From: Polaromonas sp. P2-4 | Lineage (GTDB): Bacteria > Pseudomonadota > Gammaproteobacteria > Burkholderiales > Burkholderiaceae_C | Assembly: GCA_024703855.1 (NCBI GenBank) | Contig: CP087965.1 | Span: 5,572,001-5,636,000 of the forward strand | Direction: 5' to 3' | DNA length: 64,000 bases | Part shown: positions 45,734-54,648 of the stretch, piece by piece | Layout of the letters: every line of letters begins with the position of its first letter | Numbering within the stretch: the first letter of the stretch is position 1 | Position numbers and translations under genes: made by a program | The notes under the pieces: generated by a model | What the model was told of the DNA's origin: nothing | The model's input: only the letters and a program-made list of their open reading frames with translations | The model's database searches: none

Positions 45734-46447
45734 TCAGACACCCAGATACTGCTGTAGCAATTCCGGTCTCGCATGCAGCTCTGGGGAGCTACCTTCAAAC
45801 ACCACCTCACCCTTGACCAGGATCACATTGCGGTCAGTGATCTGCGTGACATGTTTCCAGTTCTTGTCGACGATGACGCTGCTGATGCCGCTTTCACGGA
45901 TGAGACCGCAGATGCGCCAGATGTCCCGCGCAATCAGCGGCGCCAGGCCTTCGGTGGCCTCGTCCAGGATCAGCACATCGGGGTTGGTCATCAGCGCGCG
46001 GCCTATGGTCAGCATCTGCTGCTCGCCGCCGCTGAGCTGCTGGCCGCCATGGCTAAGGCGTTCCTGCAGGCGCGGAAAGGTTTCCAGTACCCGCTCATAG
46101 GTCCAGTCGCGCTGGCCGCGGGTGCCGGCGCGGGCCGCCATCTTGAGGTTTTCCGTCACGCTGAGGTTGCCGAAGATGCCGCGGCCTTCGGGCACATAGG
46201 CGATGCCGAGCCGGGCAATTTCATAGGGTGCGCGGCCCGCCATCGGCTGGCCGGCAATGTCTATGGAACCGGCGCGCGGCTTGACCAGGCCCATCAGGCT
46301 TTTCAACAGGGTGCTTTTGCCCATGCCGTTGCGGCCCATCAGGCCAATCGTCTCGCCGCGTGCCACCCGGAAGTTGATGCCGCGCAGGATGTGGCTGGCG
46401 CCGTAGTAGGTGTGGAGTTCTTTTGCGTCGATAAGTAGAGTGCTCAT
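45734..46447 (-). CDS. livF: Branched-chain/aromatic acid ABC transporter ATPase LivF
   Basis: A 237-residue LivF-type ATPase. Walker A is GRNGMGKST, the signature LSGGEQQMLTIGRALM, Walker B VLILDEATEGLAP. ATG 46447 gives MSTLLIDAKELHTYYG and follows GGGAGA; the open frame to 46708 upstream is only an R2 repeat read in frame. It is last of the livKHMGF set. Next to benzoate-CoA ligase, such a transporter probably imports benzoate or a related aromatic acid. Confidence 0.88.
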   Translation of the reverse strand: MSTLLIDAKELHTYYGASHILRGINFRVARGETIGLMGRNGMGKSTLLKSLMGLVKPRAGSIDIAGQPMAGRAPYEIARLGIAYVPEGRGIFGNLSVTENLKMAARAGTRGQRDWTYERVLETFPRLQERLSHGGQQLSGGEQQMLTIGRALMTNPDVLILDEATEGLAPLIARDIWRICGLIRESGISSVIVDKNWKHVTQITDRNVILVKGEVVFEGSSPELHARPELLQQYLGV

Positions 46448-46469
46448 AAGGTCTCCCGCCGGCCGCAGC

Positions 46470-46640
46470 GCCGGACCGCCCCAAGGGAAATTAGCCCCCA
46501 AGGGGCTGGAGCCTGCGGCTCCGAGCCTGCCTGCGCAGGTTTGGACAGGCGACAGAGGCGAAGCATCTGGCGAGCCGCGGCCTGCAAGGCCTCGCGAAGT
46601 ACACAAAGTGACGAGCGTGGGGGCCATATCATCATGCATG
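46470..46640 (-). repeat. Dispersed element family R2, copy 2
   Basis: A longer, composite copy between livG and livF. Reverse orientation shows the CCCCCACG start near 46615 and the AAATTAGCCCCCAAGGGGCT core near 46490-46510, separated by an extra GC-rich hairpin-forming block (GAGCCTGCGGCTCCGAGCCTG). Confidence 0.65.
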
Positions 46641-47467
46641 TTCCTCGCCAAGGTAGGCCGCCTGCACACCGGCATCGGCCCGGATCTGCGCCGGGGTGCC
46701 GCTGGCAATCACCTGGCCGTTGACCATGACGGTCAGCTGGTCGGCCAGCGTGAACACCGCGTCCATGTCGTGTTCCACCAGCAGCATGCCGTGGTCTTTT
46801 TGAGGGTCAGCAGCAGGGCCACCATGCGCTCGGCTTCCGCCACGCCCATGCCGGCCAGCGGTTCGTCGAGCAGCAGCACCTGCGGCTCGGTCGCCAGGGT
46901 CATGGCGATCTCCAGCTGGCGCTGCTCGCCGTGGCTGATGGTGCCGGCGATGCTGCTTTTCCGATCTTTCAAGCCGGAAAGCTCCAGCGCCCTTTCGGCA
47001 CGGGCGTTGACAGCTGCAAAATTGGTAGCATTGCGGAGCCAATGAGCCGCGTTCGGTTCGCGCGACTGGGATGCCAGCCTGACGTTTTCCCAGACGCTGA
47101 AAGGCAGAAAGATGTTGGTCTTCTGGTAACTGCGGCCCAGGCCACGCCCTGAAATCTTCTCCGGGCGCCAGCCCGTCACGTCGTGCCCGCCCAGCATGAC
47201 AGTGCCCGAGGTCGGCGGCAAATCACCGGACAGCAGGTTGGTCAATGTGGACTTGCCGGCGCCGTTGGGGCCTATCACCGCGTGAATGTGGTTGCGCCAG
47301 AGGTCCACCGACACATCGTTGACGGCGGCCAAGCCACCGAAGCGTTTGGTTAAATTCTTTGCGGAAAGCAGGGCCCCCACGCTTGCCACTTCGTGTGCTG
47401 CGCTGCCCCCCGAGGGGGCGTTCGCGCCTTGGGACGGCCCGGCGCCGCTCGGCAGAACCTCACTCAT
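46632..47467 (-). CDS. livG: Branched-chain/aromatic acid ABC transporter ATPase LivG
   Basis: A LivG-type ATPase of about 278 codons. Walker A is GPNGAGKST, the signature ISHGEQRQLEIAMTLA, Walker B VLLLDEPLAGMG and VEHDMDAVF ends the core. One frame change lies near 46800. The first 31 residues (SGAGPSQGANAPSGGSAAHE) are not family sequence: they are the translation of an R2 repeat. AAGGAG lies seven bases before ATG 47467, and no later in-frame ATG precedes the ATPase core, so the repeat really supplies the N-terminus. Confidence 0.87.
47370..47460 (+). repeat. R2 element copy 3, forming the LivG N-terminus
   Basis: CCCCCACGCTTGCCACTTCG, GCCCCCCGAGGGGGCG and GGGACGGCCCGGC are in the R2 order. 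The copy lies within the first codons of livG on the minus strand and keeps its frame open. Confidence 0.7.
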
Positions 47468-48473
47468 GAGAAATCTCCTTGCGCTTCATGAATTTTTCGG
47501 CCAGCCCCAGCAAGCCGCGCGGCGCAAAGGTCACCAGCAGCACGATAAAAAGACCCATCCAGAGCTGCCAGTGTTTGCCCAGATTCACGCTGCCCAGCTG
47601 CGGCAGGTCCTTGAAGACATGCAGCAGGTATTCAAAGGCAAACGCGCCGACGATGGCGCCGGCAAAATTGCCCATGCCGCCCAGGATCACCATCATGATG
47701 GCGTGCGCGCTCATGTGAAAGCCCATCAGCTCGGGGTTGATGTAGCCGGTCTGCAGGCCCCACAGGTAGCCGGCCAGACCGGCCAGGCTACCGGCCAGCG
47801 TGAAGGCCGAGAGCTTGTAGCCAAAGCTGCCAAAACCCATGGCGCGCATGCGGTGCTCGTTGACGCGGATGCCGGCCAGCGCGCGGCCAAACGGGCTCCA
47901 GAGCAGGCGGCGCAAAAAGGCATAGACCGCCAGCATGGCGCCCAGCGTGAAGTAGTAGAGCGTGAGTTTGCTGTCCAGATCGAACGGCACCCAGCCGAAG
48001 ATGGCGGTGCTGGGCTTGAAGTTGATGTAGAGCCCGTCGGAGCCGCCCAGGATTTTGTTGTCGAAGAACAGGTAAAACACCATTTGCGCAAACGCCATGG
48101 TGACCATGATGAAGTAGATGCCGTGGGTGCGCACCACAAAAAAGCCGATGATCAGCGCCGCCAGGCCGGAGGCCAGCACCGCCAGCGGCAAGGTCCACCA
48201 CAGGCTGACGGCCTCGCCCTGCGGCATCAGGAAGGCCAGGGCATAACCCGCGATGCCGAAGAAGGCCGCATGGCCCAGCGAGACCAGGCCGGTCACGCCC
48301 TGCAGCAGGTCCAAGCTCATGGCAAAAATCGCCATGATCATCATGCGTGTGACCATCTGGGTGTAGAAGTCGGTGCCGGCAAAGGGGAAGGCGAGCAGGG
48401 CGATCAGCCCCAGCACGAGCGCCACCTGCACGCCGCGCGGCAGGATTTCGAGGTTTGCTTTTTGTGCGCTCAT
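47460..48473 (-). CDS. livM: Branched-chain/aromatic acid ABC transporter permease LivM
   Basis: A 337-residue inner-membrane permease with eight or more hydrophobic helices. Conserved LivM blocks are MMIMAIFAMSLDLLQGVTGL, SLGHAAFFGIAGYALAFL, the coupling stretch ALAGIRVNEHRMRAMGF, and ILGGMGNFAGAIVGAF. It overlaps livH by four bases and livG by eight. The gene is intact. Confidence 0.9.
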   Translation of the reverse strand: MSAQKANLEILPRGVQVALVLGLIALLAFPFAGTDFYTQMVTRMMIMAIFAMSLDLLQGVTGLVSLGHAAFFGIAGYALAFLMPQGEAVSLWWTLPLAVLASGLAALIIGFFVVRTHGIYFIMVTMAFAQMVFYLFFDNKILGGSDGLYINFKPSTAIFGWVPFDLDSKLTLYYFTLGAMLAVYAFLRRLLWSPFGRALAGIRVNEHRMRAMGFGSFGYKLSAFTLAGSLAGLAGYLWGLQTGYINPELMGFHMSAHAIMMVILGGMGNFAGAIVGAFAFEYLLHVFKDLPQLGSVNLGKHWQLWMGLFIVLLVTFAPRGLLGLAEKFMKRKEISHE

Positions 48474-49333
48474 TGTTTGAACAGGCCTTCAGGCTTCCAG
48501 AGCAGCACGGCCGCCATCAGCATGTAGACCAGCATGCCGGCGACCGAGGGCAGCAGCACCTTGCCGAAGGTATCGACCAGGCCGACCAGCAGCGCCGCAA
48601 TCAGCGCGCCGCGCACCGAGCCGATGCCGCCTATCACGACGACCACAAAGCACATGATGAGTACCTGCGAGCCCATGTTGGGGTAGACGCTGGCAATCGG
48701 TGCGGCGATCATGCCGGCCACCGCCGCCAGGCCGACGCCCAGCGCAAACACCACGGCGTGGATCAGCTTGATGTTGATGCCCAGCGACTCGGCCATCTCG
48801 CGGTTGAAGGCGCCGGCGCGTATCTTCATGCCGAGCCGGGTCTTGGAGATCAGCCCGTACAGGCCCAGCGCCAGCGCGATGCAGACGCCCGACATGAAGA
48901 GGCGGTAGACCGGGTAGGACAGGTTGTCGGTCAGCGGCAGCGAGGCGCCGAGCAGCTCGGGAATAGGCACGCCGTGCACGTCGTCGCCCCAGAGGATGGA
49001 GCGCAGCTCCTCAAAGATGTAGATCAGGCCAAAGGTCAGCAGCACCTGGTCCAGGTGGTCGCGCTGGTAGAAGTGGCGAAACAGCAGCCATTCCAGCGCC
49101 AGCCCGAAGAGGACCGCCAGCACGGCACCAAGAATGATGGCCAATGCCAGGCTGCCCAGCTGCGCGCTGAGCGACCAGGCCAGGTAAGCGCCCAGCATGT
49201 AGAAGCTGCCGTGCGCCAGGTTGACCACGCCCATGATGCCGAAGATCAGGGTCAGGCCGGCGGCCAGCATGAACAGCAGCAGCCCGTACTGCACGCTGTT
49301 TAACAGCTGGATGAGAAAGTTGGCTAAATCCAT
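48470..49333 (-). CDS. livH: Branched-chain/aromatic acid ABC transporter permease LivH
   Basis: A 287-residue LivH-type permease. LIQLLNSVQYGLLLFMLAAG, LTLIFGIMGVVNLAHGSFYM, AGAFNREMAESLGI and VVVVIGGIGSVRGALIAALL are the usual blocks. It forms the translocation pore with LivM. It starts 19 bp after the LysE-type gene's stop. Intact. Confidence 0.9.
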   Translation of the reverse strand: MDLANFLIQLLNSVQYGLLLFMLAAGLTLIFGIMGVVNLAHGSFYMLGAYLAWSLSAQLGSLALAIILGAVLAVLFGLALEWLLFRHFYQRDHLDQVLLTFGLIYIFEELRSILWGDDVHGVPIPELLGASLPLTDNLSYPVYRLFMSGVCIALALGLYGLISKTRLGMKIRAGAFNREMAESLGINIKLIHAVVFALGVGLAAVAGMIAAPIASVYPNMGSQVLIMCFVVVVIGGIGSVRGALIAALLVGLVDTFGKVLLPSVAGMLVYMLMAAVLLWKPEGLFKQ

Positions 49334-49351
49334 CAGGAACCCGGTGAACAG

Positions 49352-49979
49352 TTAAGCGTGACGCCGTGTGAGCAACAGCAGGCCGCCCATCAGCGTGAAA
49401 AGGCCACCCGAAACCCGGTTGACCCAGCGCACCGCTTTGCTGGAGCGTAGCAACGGTGCAATGCGCGAAACGCCCAATGAGCAGAGTGTCAGCACGCTCA
49501 GCTCGAAGGCAACAAAGGTTAGCGCAAGAATGGCAAATTGCGGTGCAAACGCTGCGGCCGGATTTAGAAACTGGGGAAAGAAGGCGGCAAAAAACAGCAG
49601 GGCCTTGGGGTTGCTGGCACCCACCAGAAAGCCGCGTATGAAGAAGGAGCGGCGTGCCGTTTCAGTCCCCTCGGCGTTGGCCCTGCAACGCAGCCGCATT
49701 GCTGCGAAAGGTTTTGATGCCCAGCCAGATCAGGTAAGCGGCACCGATAACTTTGGCCACGGTAAAGGCCACTTCAGAGGCGGCGAGCAGCGCACCCAGC
49801 CCCAGGGCGGACAACAGCATGACACCCAGCACCGCACTGACACTGCCCGATGCCGAGGCCAGCGCTTTGCGTGGCCCGTGGTTCACGGCGGTGGTCATGC
49901 AGGTCAGCATGGTGGGGCCCGGTGAGAGAACCAGCAGCGCAACGGCTGCGAGATACAGAAAATAGGTGGTAATGGTCAT
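49352..49979 (-). CDS. LysE/RhtB-family exporter
   Basis: A membrane exporter of about 208 codons with six predicted helices. MTITTYFLYLAAVALLVLSP then GPTMLTCMTTAVNHGPRKAL is the family's N-terminal signature, and RGFLVGASNPKALLFFAAFF the second conserved block. One frame change lies near 49690. It lies between livK and livH, which is unusual for a liv operon; it may export an amino acid or a by-product, or be an insertion into the operon. Confidence 0.85.
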
Positions 49980-50061
49980 GGGTCTAACGGTGTAGCAATG
50001 GTGGGGCAAAAAAATGGGAGGTCCGTGAACCTCCCATGCAATGAGCCGTTAACGCGCCGGA

Positions 50062-50147
50062 AGGGCAATTTTCCGACGGGCCGCCCCTAGGAAAATTAGC
50101 CCCCTCGGGGGGCAGCGTAGTACGCGAAGCGACAAGCGTGGGGGCTA
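50062..50147 (-). repeat. Dispersed element family R2, copy 4
   Basis: A well-kept copy in reverse orientation: GGGCAATTTTCCGACGGGCC, CCTAGGAAAATTAGCCCCCT, CGGGGGGCAGCGTAGTACGC, then GACAAGCGTGGGGGC. It is directly downstream of livK's stop. Confidence 0.75.
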
Positions 50148-50148
50148 G

Positions 50149-51334
50149 TTAAGCCATTTTGCAGCCAGCGCCGCTGTCGGCCAGTGCCTTGGCGGCAATG
50201 CCGATCACCTTGTTTTCCTTGTTTTCAACCTGGCGCAGGTAAATGTCTTGCACCGGGTTGTGCGACTTGCTCATGGTCCATTTGCCGCGTGGGCTGTCGA
50301 TGGTGGCGCCTTCCATGGCCTTGTACAGCGCAGGCTTGTTGTTCAGGTCGCCCTTGACGGCGTTGGCCCCCTGGACCAGCAAAAGGCCGGTATCGTAACC
50401 CTGCACGGCATACACATCGGGCTGGCTGCGGAATGCCTTGGCGTAGTCGAGGCGGAATTTCTTGTTGCGTGGCGTGTCCAGCGAGTCGCTGTAGTGCATG
50501 GTGGTGATGATGCCGTCGGCTGCGGGGCCGGCAGCGTCCAGCACGCCTTCGGTCAAAAAGCCCGAGCCGTACAGCGGAATCTTGCCCTTGAGGCCTGCGG
50601 CTGCGTAGTCGCGTATGAACTTGGCGGCACCGCCACCGGCAAAGAAGCAGGCCACGGCGTCGGGCTTGAGTGCGGCGATTTCGGTCAGCAGGGCCTGGAA
50701 TTCAACGTTGGGGAAGGGCAGGCCGAGCTCCTTGATGATGGTGCCGCCTGCTGCGGTATAGCTTTCCTTGAAGCCCTCAAAGGCTTCGTCACCAGCGGCA
50801 TATTTCCAGGTGATCCAAACGGCTTTTTTGTGGCCTTTGGCGATCATGGCCTGACCCAGCGCACGGGTCGGCTGCGAGTTGCTGAAGGAGGTGCGGAACA
50901 CATTGGGTGCGCACAGGCCGCGGGTGGCGGCGTGCACACCGGCGTTCGGAATCAGGCTCAACACACCGCTGTCGCGCGACTTTCTGGATGCCCATCTGCA
51001 CGCCGGAGTGCACCGTGCCGACCAGCACATCAACCTTGTCGCGCTGGACCAGCTTGCTGGCGTTTTCAATGCCTTTGGAAGGCTCGGACTCGTCGTCGAC
51101 CTTGAAGTATTCAATCTCGCGACCGCCCAGTTTGCCGCCTTGTTCGTTGATGGCGAGCCGAAAGCCGTTTTCAATCGCCACGCCGAGTTGGGCAAATGTG
51201 CCGGTATAGGGCAGCATGAAACCCACGCGCACCTTGGCGGACTGCGCACGCACAATTTCGGGCAGCAGCAGGCCGGTTGAGGCGGCACCAATAACAGCGG
51301 CGCTGCGGGTCAAGATCAGACGGCGTGAGGTCAT
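50149..51334 (-). CDS. livK: Branched-chain/aromatic acid ABC transporter binding protein
   Basis: A periplasmic receptor of about 394 codons. A twin-arginine-like start (TSRRLILTRSAAVIGAAS) gives a signal ending at RAQS, then VRVGFMLPYTGTFAQLG, NEQGGKLGGREIEYFKVDDE and DVLVGTVHSGVQMG form the ligand domain. The frame changes once near 50985. Next to bclA, and unlike LivJ in its ligand region, it probably binds benzoate or another aromatic acid; this is inference from position. Confidence 0.85.
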
Positions 51335-51382
51335 CAAAAACTCCTGGTTGAGACTGAAAACGTATCAGACGAATAGTAAGGG

Positions 51383-51391
51383 TGCAGTGCA
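51383..51391 (-). promoter_or_regulatory. Tandem TGCA motif before livK
   Basis: TGCACTGCA lies about 50 bp before livK with a TACTAT -10-like hexamer just downstream on the minus strand. BzdR/BoxR-type regulators bind TGCA repeats, so the transporter may share the control of the box genes. Confidence 0.45.
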
Positions 51392-51504
51392 TCAGCAGCC
51401 CTAGTGTAAAACCCGAGGTTGAGGATTAAATTGTTTATATCTAAAGCAATATCGATGCCAGTCTTCGATCAACTGACGCGTGATTCTTCTTGGTTAATTT
51501 CGTC

Positions 51505-53082
51505 TTACTTAGCCTGGCGCAGCTTGAAGCGCTGAATCTTGCCCGTGGCCGTTTTGGGCAACTCGCTCACGAACTCAATCCAGCGCGGGTATTTGTAGGG
51601 CGCCAACTGCTGCTTGACATGCGCCTTCAGCTCGTCAACCGTTGCGCTCTGGCCGGGCTTGAAGACCACATAGGCCTTGGGCTTGATCAGCTCATCGGCA
51701 TCTAGCACGCCAATGACAGCCACCTCCAGCACGCTGGCGTGTGTCATCAGGCAGGCCTCGACCTCGAACGGCGAAACATAAATGCCGCCGACCTTGAGCA
51801 TGTCATCGCTGCGCCCCCCATAGGTATAAAAGCCGTCTGCATCACGTGTGTACTTGTCGCCGCTCTTGGTCCATTCGCCGGCAAACGTCGCCTTGGTTTT
51901 GGCCCGGTTGTTCCAGTACATCAAGGCGGCGCTGGGGCCGCTGATCTGCAGCTCGCCGATCTCGCCGGCTGCGCACTCATGGCCGTCGTCCGCCACGATG
52001 CGCAGCGCATAGCCCGGCACGGCCTGGCCAGTCGTGCCGTAGCGCACCTGGCCGGGCCGGTTGCTCAAAAAGATATGCAGCATTTCGGTCGAGCCGATGC
52101 CGTCCAGGATGTCGCAGCCGTATTCGGCGGCCCATTTCTTGCCGATCTCGGCCGGCAAGGCCTCGCCGGCACTGGTGCAGATGCGCAGCCTGATTTCGGA
52201 CTTCGCCGGCCGGGCCGGGTCGGCCAGCAAGGCCGCATAAAGCGTCGGCACACCGTAGAAGATGGTGGGCTGGTATTTCTTGAGAACGCCAAACACGGCG
52301 GCGGGCGTGGGACGGGCGGGCAGCAGCACGGTGGTTGCCCCCACACTCATGGGAAAAGTCAGCGCATTGCCCAGGCCATAGGCAAAAAACAGCTTGGCGG
52401 CGGAATACACGACATCAGATTCCTGAATTCCGAGGACCGCGCGGCCATAGAGTTCTGCCGTCTGGATCAGGTGGCTGTGCAGGTGCACCGTGCCTTTGGG
52501 CGTGCCGGTCGAGCCGCTGGAATACAGCCAGAAGCAGATGTCGTCGGCGCAGGTGTTCGCTATGTTTTTAGTAGCTGATGACGCCCGTATCAATTGGGCT
52601 AGCGTCGTATTTGATGAAGAATCTTCGCCCCCAGCCACGATCACGGTCTTGAGTGTGTCTATCTTTCCCAGCAGCGACTCAAACGCCGGCAGCAGGGCCT
52701 GCGAGACGACCAGGCCCTGGGCGCGCGAGTCGCGCAGCATGAAATCGAAGTCCTGGCTGGTCAGCAAGGTGTTGGCCGCCACCGGAATCACGCCCGCCAG
52801 GATGCAGCCGAGGAATGTCACCGGCCACTCGGGGGTGTCCAGCATGGCCAACATGACGCGGCTTTCGGGCGTAAAACCCAGTGCCCGCAAGCCATTGGCA
52901 AAACGCTGGGCCTGGTCGGCGAGTTCGCCGTAAGTCAGCTGTTCGCCGCTGAGGGCATCGATAAAAGCAGGCTTGCCAGGACGAAGCGTGTTGCGTTCAA
53001 GCAGGTCATGACCAGCGTTGTAGTCACGGGGAATCTCCACCGCCGGAGGGCTCACCGAATGGTCGACGCGGCTCAGTTGCAT
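51505..53082 (-). CDS. bclA: Benzoate-CoA ligase
   Basis: BclA activates benzoate to benzoyl-CoA with ATP, the first step of the box pathway. The 525-residue enzyme has the AMP-binding loop YSSGSTGTPKG, the GIGSTEMLHIF motif, YGGRSDDMLKVGG and the C-terminal catalytic Lys in PKTATGKIQRFKL. ATG 53082 is chosen (GGAGATCAGC before it) rather than the frame's upstream extension. Residues about 155-175 (DSSSNTTLAQLIRASSATKN) derive from an in-frame R1 repeat and sit in a variable loop before the ATP loop. Intact. Confidence 0.92.
   Translation of the reverse strand: MQLSRVDHSVSPPAVEIPRDYNAGHDLLERNTLRPGKPAFIDALSGEQLTYGELADQAQRFANGLRALGFTPESRVMLAMLDTPEWPVTFLGCILAGVIPVAANTLLTSQDFDFMLRDSRAQGLVVSQALLPAFESLLGKIDTLKTVIVAGGEDSSSNTTLAQLIRASSATKNIANTCADDICFWLYSSGSTGTPKGTVHLHSHLIQTAELYGRAVLGIQESDVVYSAAKLFFAYGLGNALTFPMSVGATTVLLPARPTPAAVFGVLKKYQPTIFYGVPTLYAALLADPARPAKSEIRLRICTSAGEALPAEIGKKWAAEYGCDILDGIGSTEMLHIFLSNRPGQVRYGTTGQAVPGYALRIVADDGHECAAGEIGELQISGPSAALMYWNNRAKTKATFAGEWTKSGDKYTRDADGFYTYGGRSDDMLKVGGIYVSPFEVEACLMTHASVLEVAVIGVLDADELIKPKAYVVFKPGQSATVDELKAHVKQQLAPYKYPRWIEFVSELPKTATGKIQRFKLRQAK
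52555..52618 (-). repeat. R1 element copy, in frame inside bclA
   Basis: Read on the gene strand, TTCATCAAATACGACG, CTAGCCCAATTGATACGGG and CGTCATCAGCTACTAAAAAC then ATAGCG follow the R1 order. It adds about 20 residues without breaking the frame. Confidence 0.7.
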
Positions 53083-53155
53083 GCTGATCTCCTGTTTGCT
53101 ATTGTTTTTGTATCTGCTTGCACCCGCCGCACATGGGTCAAGGCCTTGTTTTGCT

Positions 53156-53647
53156 TCAAACGGTGGCCGGGCAGGCAGTTGCGGCCTGCAAGGCTTCGGC
53201 CAGCCACTGGCGGCACCACTCGGTGCCTTCGGTTTCGGGCATGGTGCCGCTGCTGGCGTCGTGGCACCAGACTTCGCCGATGCGCTGCGCACCCAGGTCT
53301 TGCAGGCGCTCGTCAAATTTCTTGCCGCCAAAACAGAAGGTCTGCATATAAGTTCGGTCACCCAGCGCAATCACGCCGTAGCGCACATGGCCGAGAAACT
53401 GCGGCTGCGAGCCCAGCGATTCATACAGCGCCCGGGCGTTGTCCGGCACGTCGCCGGACCCATAGGTGGAGGTGCAGATGAGATAAAGTGCATCTTCCGC
53501 CTTGTCCGCATCAAACACACTGATGTCCAGGTTGTCCATCAGTTCGATTTCAATATCACTCACCAAGTCCGCGCAATCCATCTGGATCGCCTGCGCCACA
53601 TAGTCGACGGTGCTGGTCATGGTGCCCACCAGGATTTTCAGCTTCAT
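53156..53647 (-). CDS. Flavodoxin-domain protein (MioC-like)
   Basis: A 163-residue flavodoxin-fold protein. The phosphate loop GTMTSTVDYVA replaces the classical S/T-x-T-x-x-T form, STYGSGDVPDNA is the second FMN loop, and GVIALGDRTYMQTFCFGGKK the third. Position between bclA and boxR suggests electron transfer to the benzoyl-CoA epoxidase BoxAB, though BoxA itself normally supplies the reductase. Start at 53647. Intact. Confidence 0.82.
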   Translation of the reverse strand: MKLKILVGTMTSTVDYVAQAIQMDCADLVSDIEIELMDNLDISVFDADKAEDALYLICTSTYGSGDVPDNARALYESLGSQPQFLGHVRYGVIALGDRTYMQTFCFGGKKFDERLQDLGAQRIGEVWCHDASSGTMPETEGTEWCRQWLAEALQAATACPATV

Positions 53648-53668
53648 CAATAATCTCCAGAATAAAGA

Positions 53669-53728
53669 TGCAATAAACTGCTTGACATCAAATCAACTCG
53701 AAGCATACTGCAATTCAAAACTTGTGCA
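53669..53728. promoter_or_regulatory. Divergent boxR promoter with three TGCA motifs
   Basis: TTGACA (53682-53687) and ATACTG/CATACT (53704-53710) form a sigma-70 promoter reading towards boxR. TGCA occurs at 53669-53672, 53709-53712 and 53725-53728, each followed by A. BzdR of Azoarcus is known to act through TGCA repeats, so these are candidate BoxR operators. Confidence 0.55.
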
Positions 53729-53763
53729 AACATTTTTACCAGCGGGTAATTTACTTGGAAATC

Positions 53764-54607
53764 ATGTCTGAGCAGGATTCAAAGGCCACCCTGAGCGAGC
53801 TCGGTGGCCGCGTTCGGGCATGGCGTGCCCGTCGCGGCATGACGCGCAAGCAGCTCGCTTCTGATTCTGGCCTGAGCGAACGCTTTCTGGCCGATGTGGA
53901 AAGCGGCAAGGGCAATGTCTCTATCAACTCATTGGAAGCGGCGGCACGCGCTCAATATTTCGATTCTTGAACTGTTGCAGGACGCCCCGCGCCCGGCACT
54001 GGCACGGGTGCAGGGTTTGCTCTCCAGGCTGGACGACACGCAGCTCGACCAGGCTTACGGATTGCTGGACAGCAGCTTTGGCCTGAACGATTCCTTGGGC
54101 CGCGAGAAGCGCGTGGCCTTGATTGGTTTGCGCGGCGCCGGCAAGTCCACGCTGGGCAGTCAGTTGGCCGTCCAGCGTGGTGTGCCTTTTATCGAGCTGG
54201 ACCGCGAGATTGAACGCGAGGCGGGCACCAGCATGAACGAGATTTTGCTGCTGAACGGGCAGGCCGGCTATCGCCGCTACGAACGGCGCGCGCTGTTCCG
54301 CATCGCCGAAGACCACCCCGATGGCGTCGTCATGACCACCGGCGGCAGCATTGTCAGCGAGCGCGAAACCTTTGACTTGCTGCAAAGCCGTTTTTACTGC
54401 GTCTGGCTCAAAGCCAGCCCCGAAGAACACATGGCGCGCGTCGTCGCCCAAGGCGACATGCGGCCGTTTGACACAACACGCGGTGCAACCCAAGAGGCGA
54501 TGGAAGACATACGCCGCATTCTGGCCAGTCATGAAGCCTATATGCGCGTGCCGATGCGGTGGTTGATACGGCCGCACGAACACAGAAACAAAGCCTGTCG
54601 GACCTGA
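53764..54607 (+). CDS. boxR: BoxR: XRE regulator fused to a shikimate kinase-like domain
   Basis: BoxR/BzdR proteins repress aerobic or anaerobic benzoate genes and respond to benzoyl-CoA. Residues 5-65 are the XRE helix-turn-helix (LGGRVRAWRARRGMTRKQLA, LSERFLADVESGKGNVSINS) and the rest is shikimate-kinase-like with GLRGAGKST, ELDREIEREAGTSMNEIL and VMTTGGSIVS. Frame changes lie near 53948 and 54545. In the second corrected frame (ARADAVVDTAARTQ) no stop occurs before the boxC start, so either another indel exists or the stop has been lost. Confidence 0.87.
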
Positions 54608-54648
54608 AAAGGGCCGTTCCTGCAACAGGCAAATTCCAAGGAGACAAC

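Noticed and set aside
45734..46708. Longer LivF starting at 46708
   Set aside because: The extension is an R2 repeat read in frame and overlaps the end of livG; ATG 46447 has a ribosome binding site and the family N-terminus.
51505..53370. Longer benzoate-CoA ligase from 53370
   Set aside because: The extension overlaps the flavodoxin-like gene and lacks homology; ATG 53082 has a ribosome binding site.
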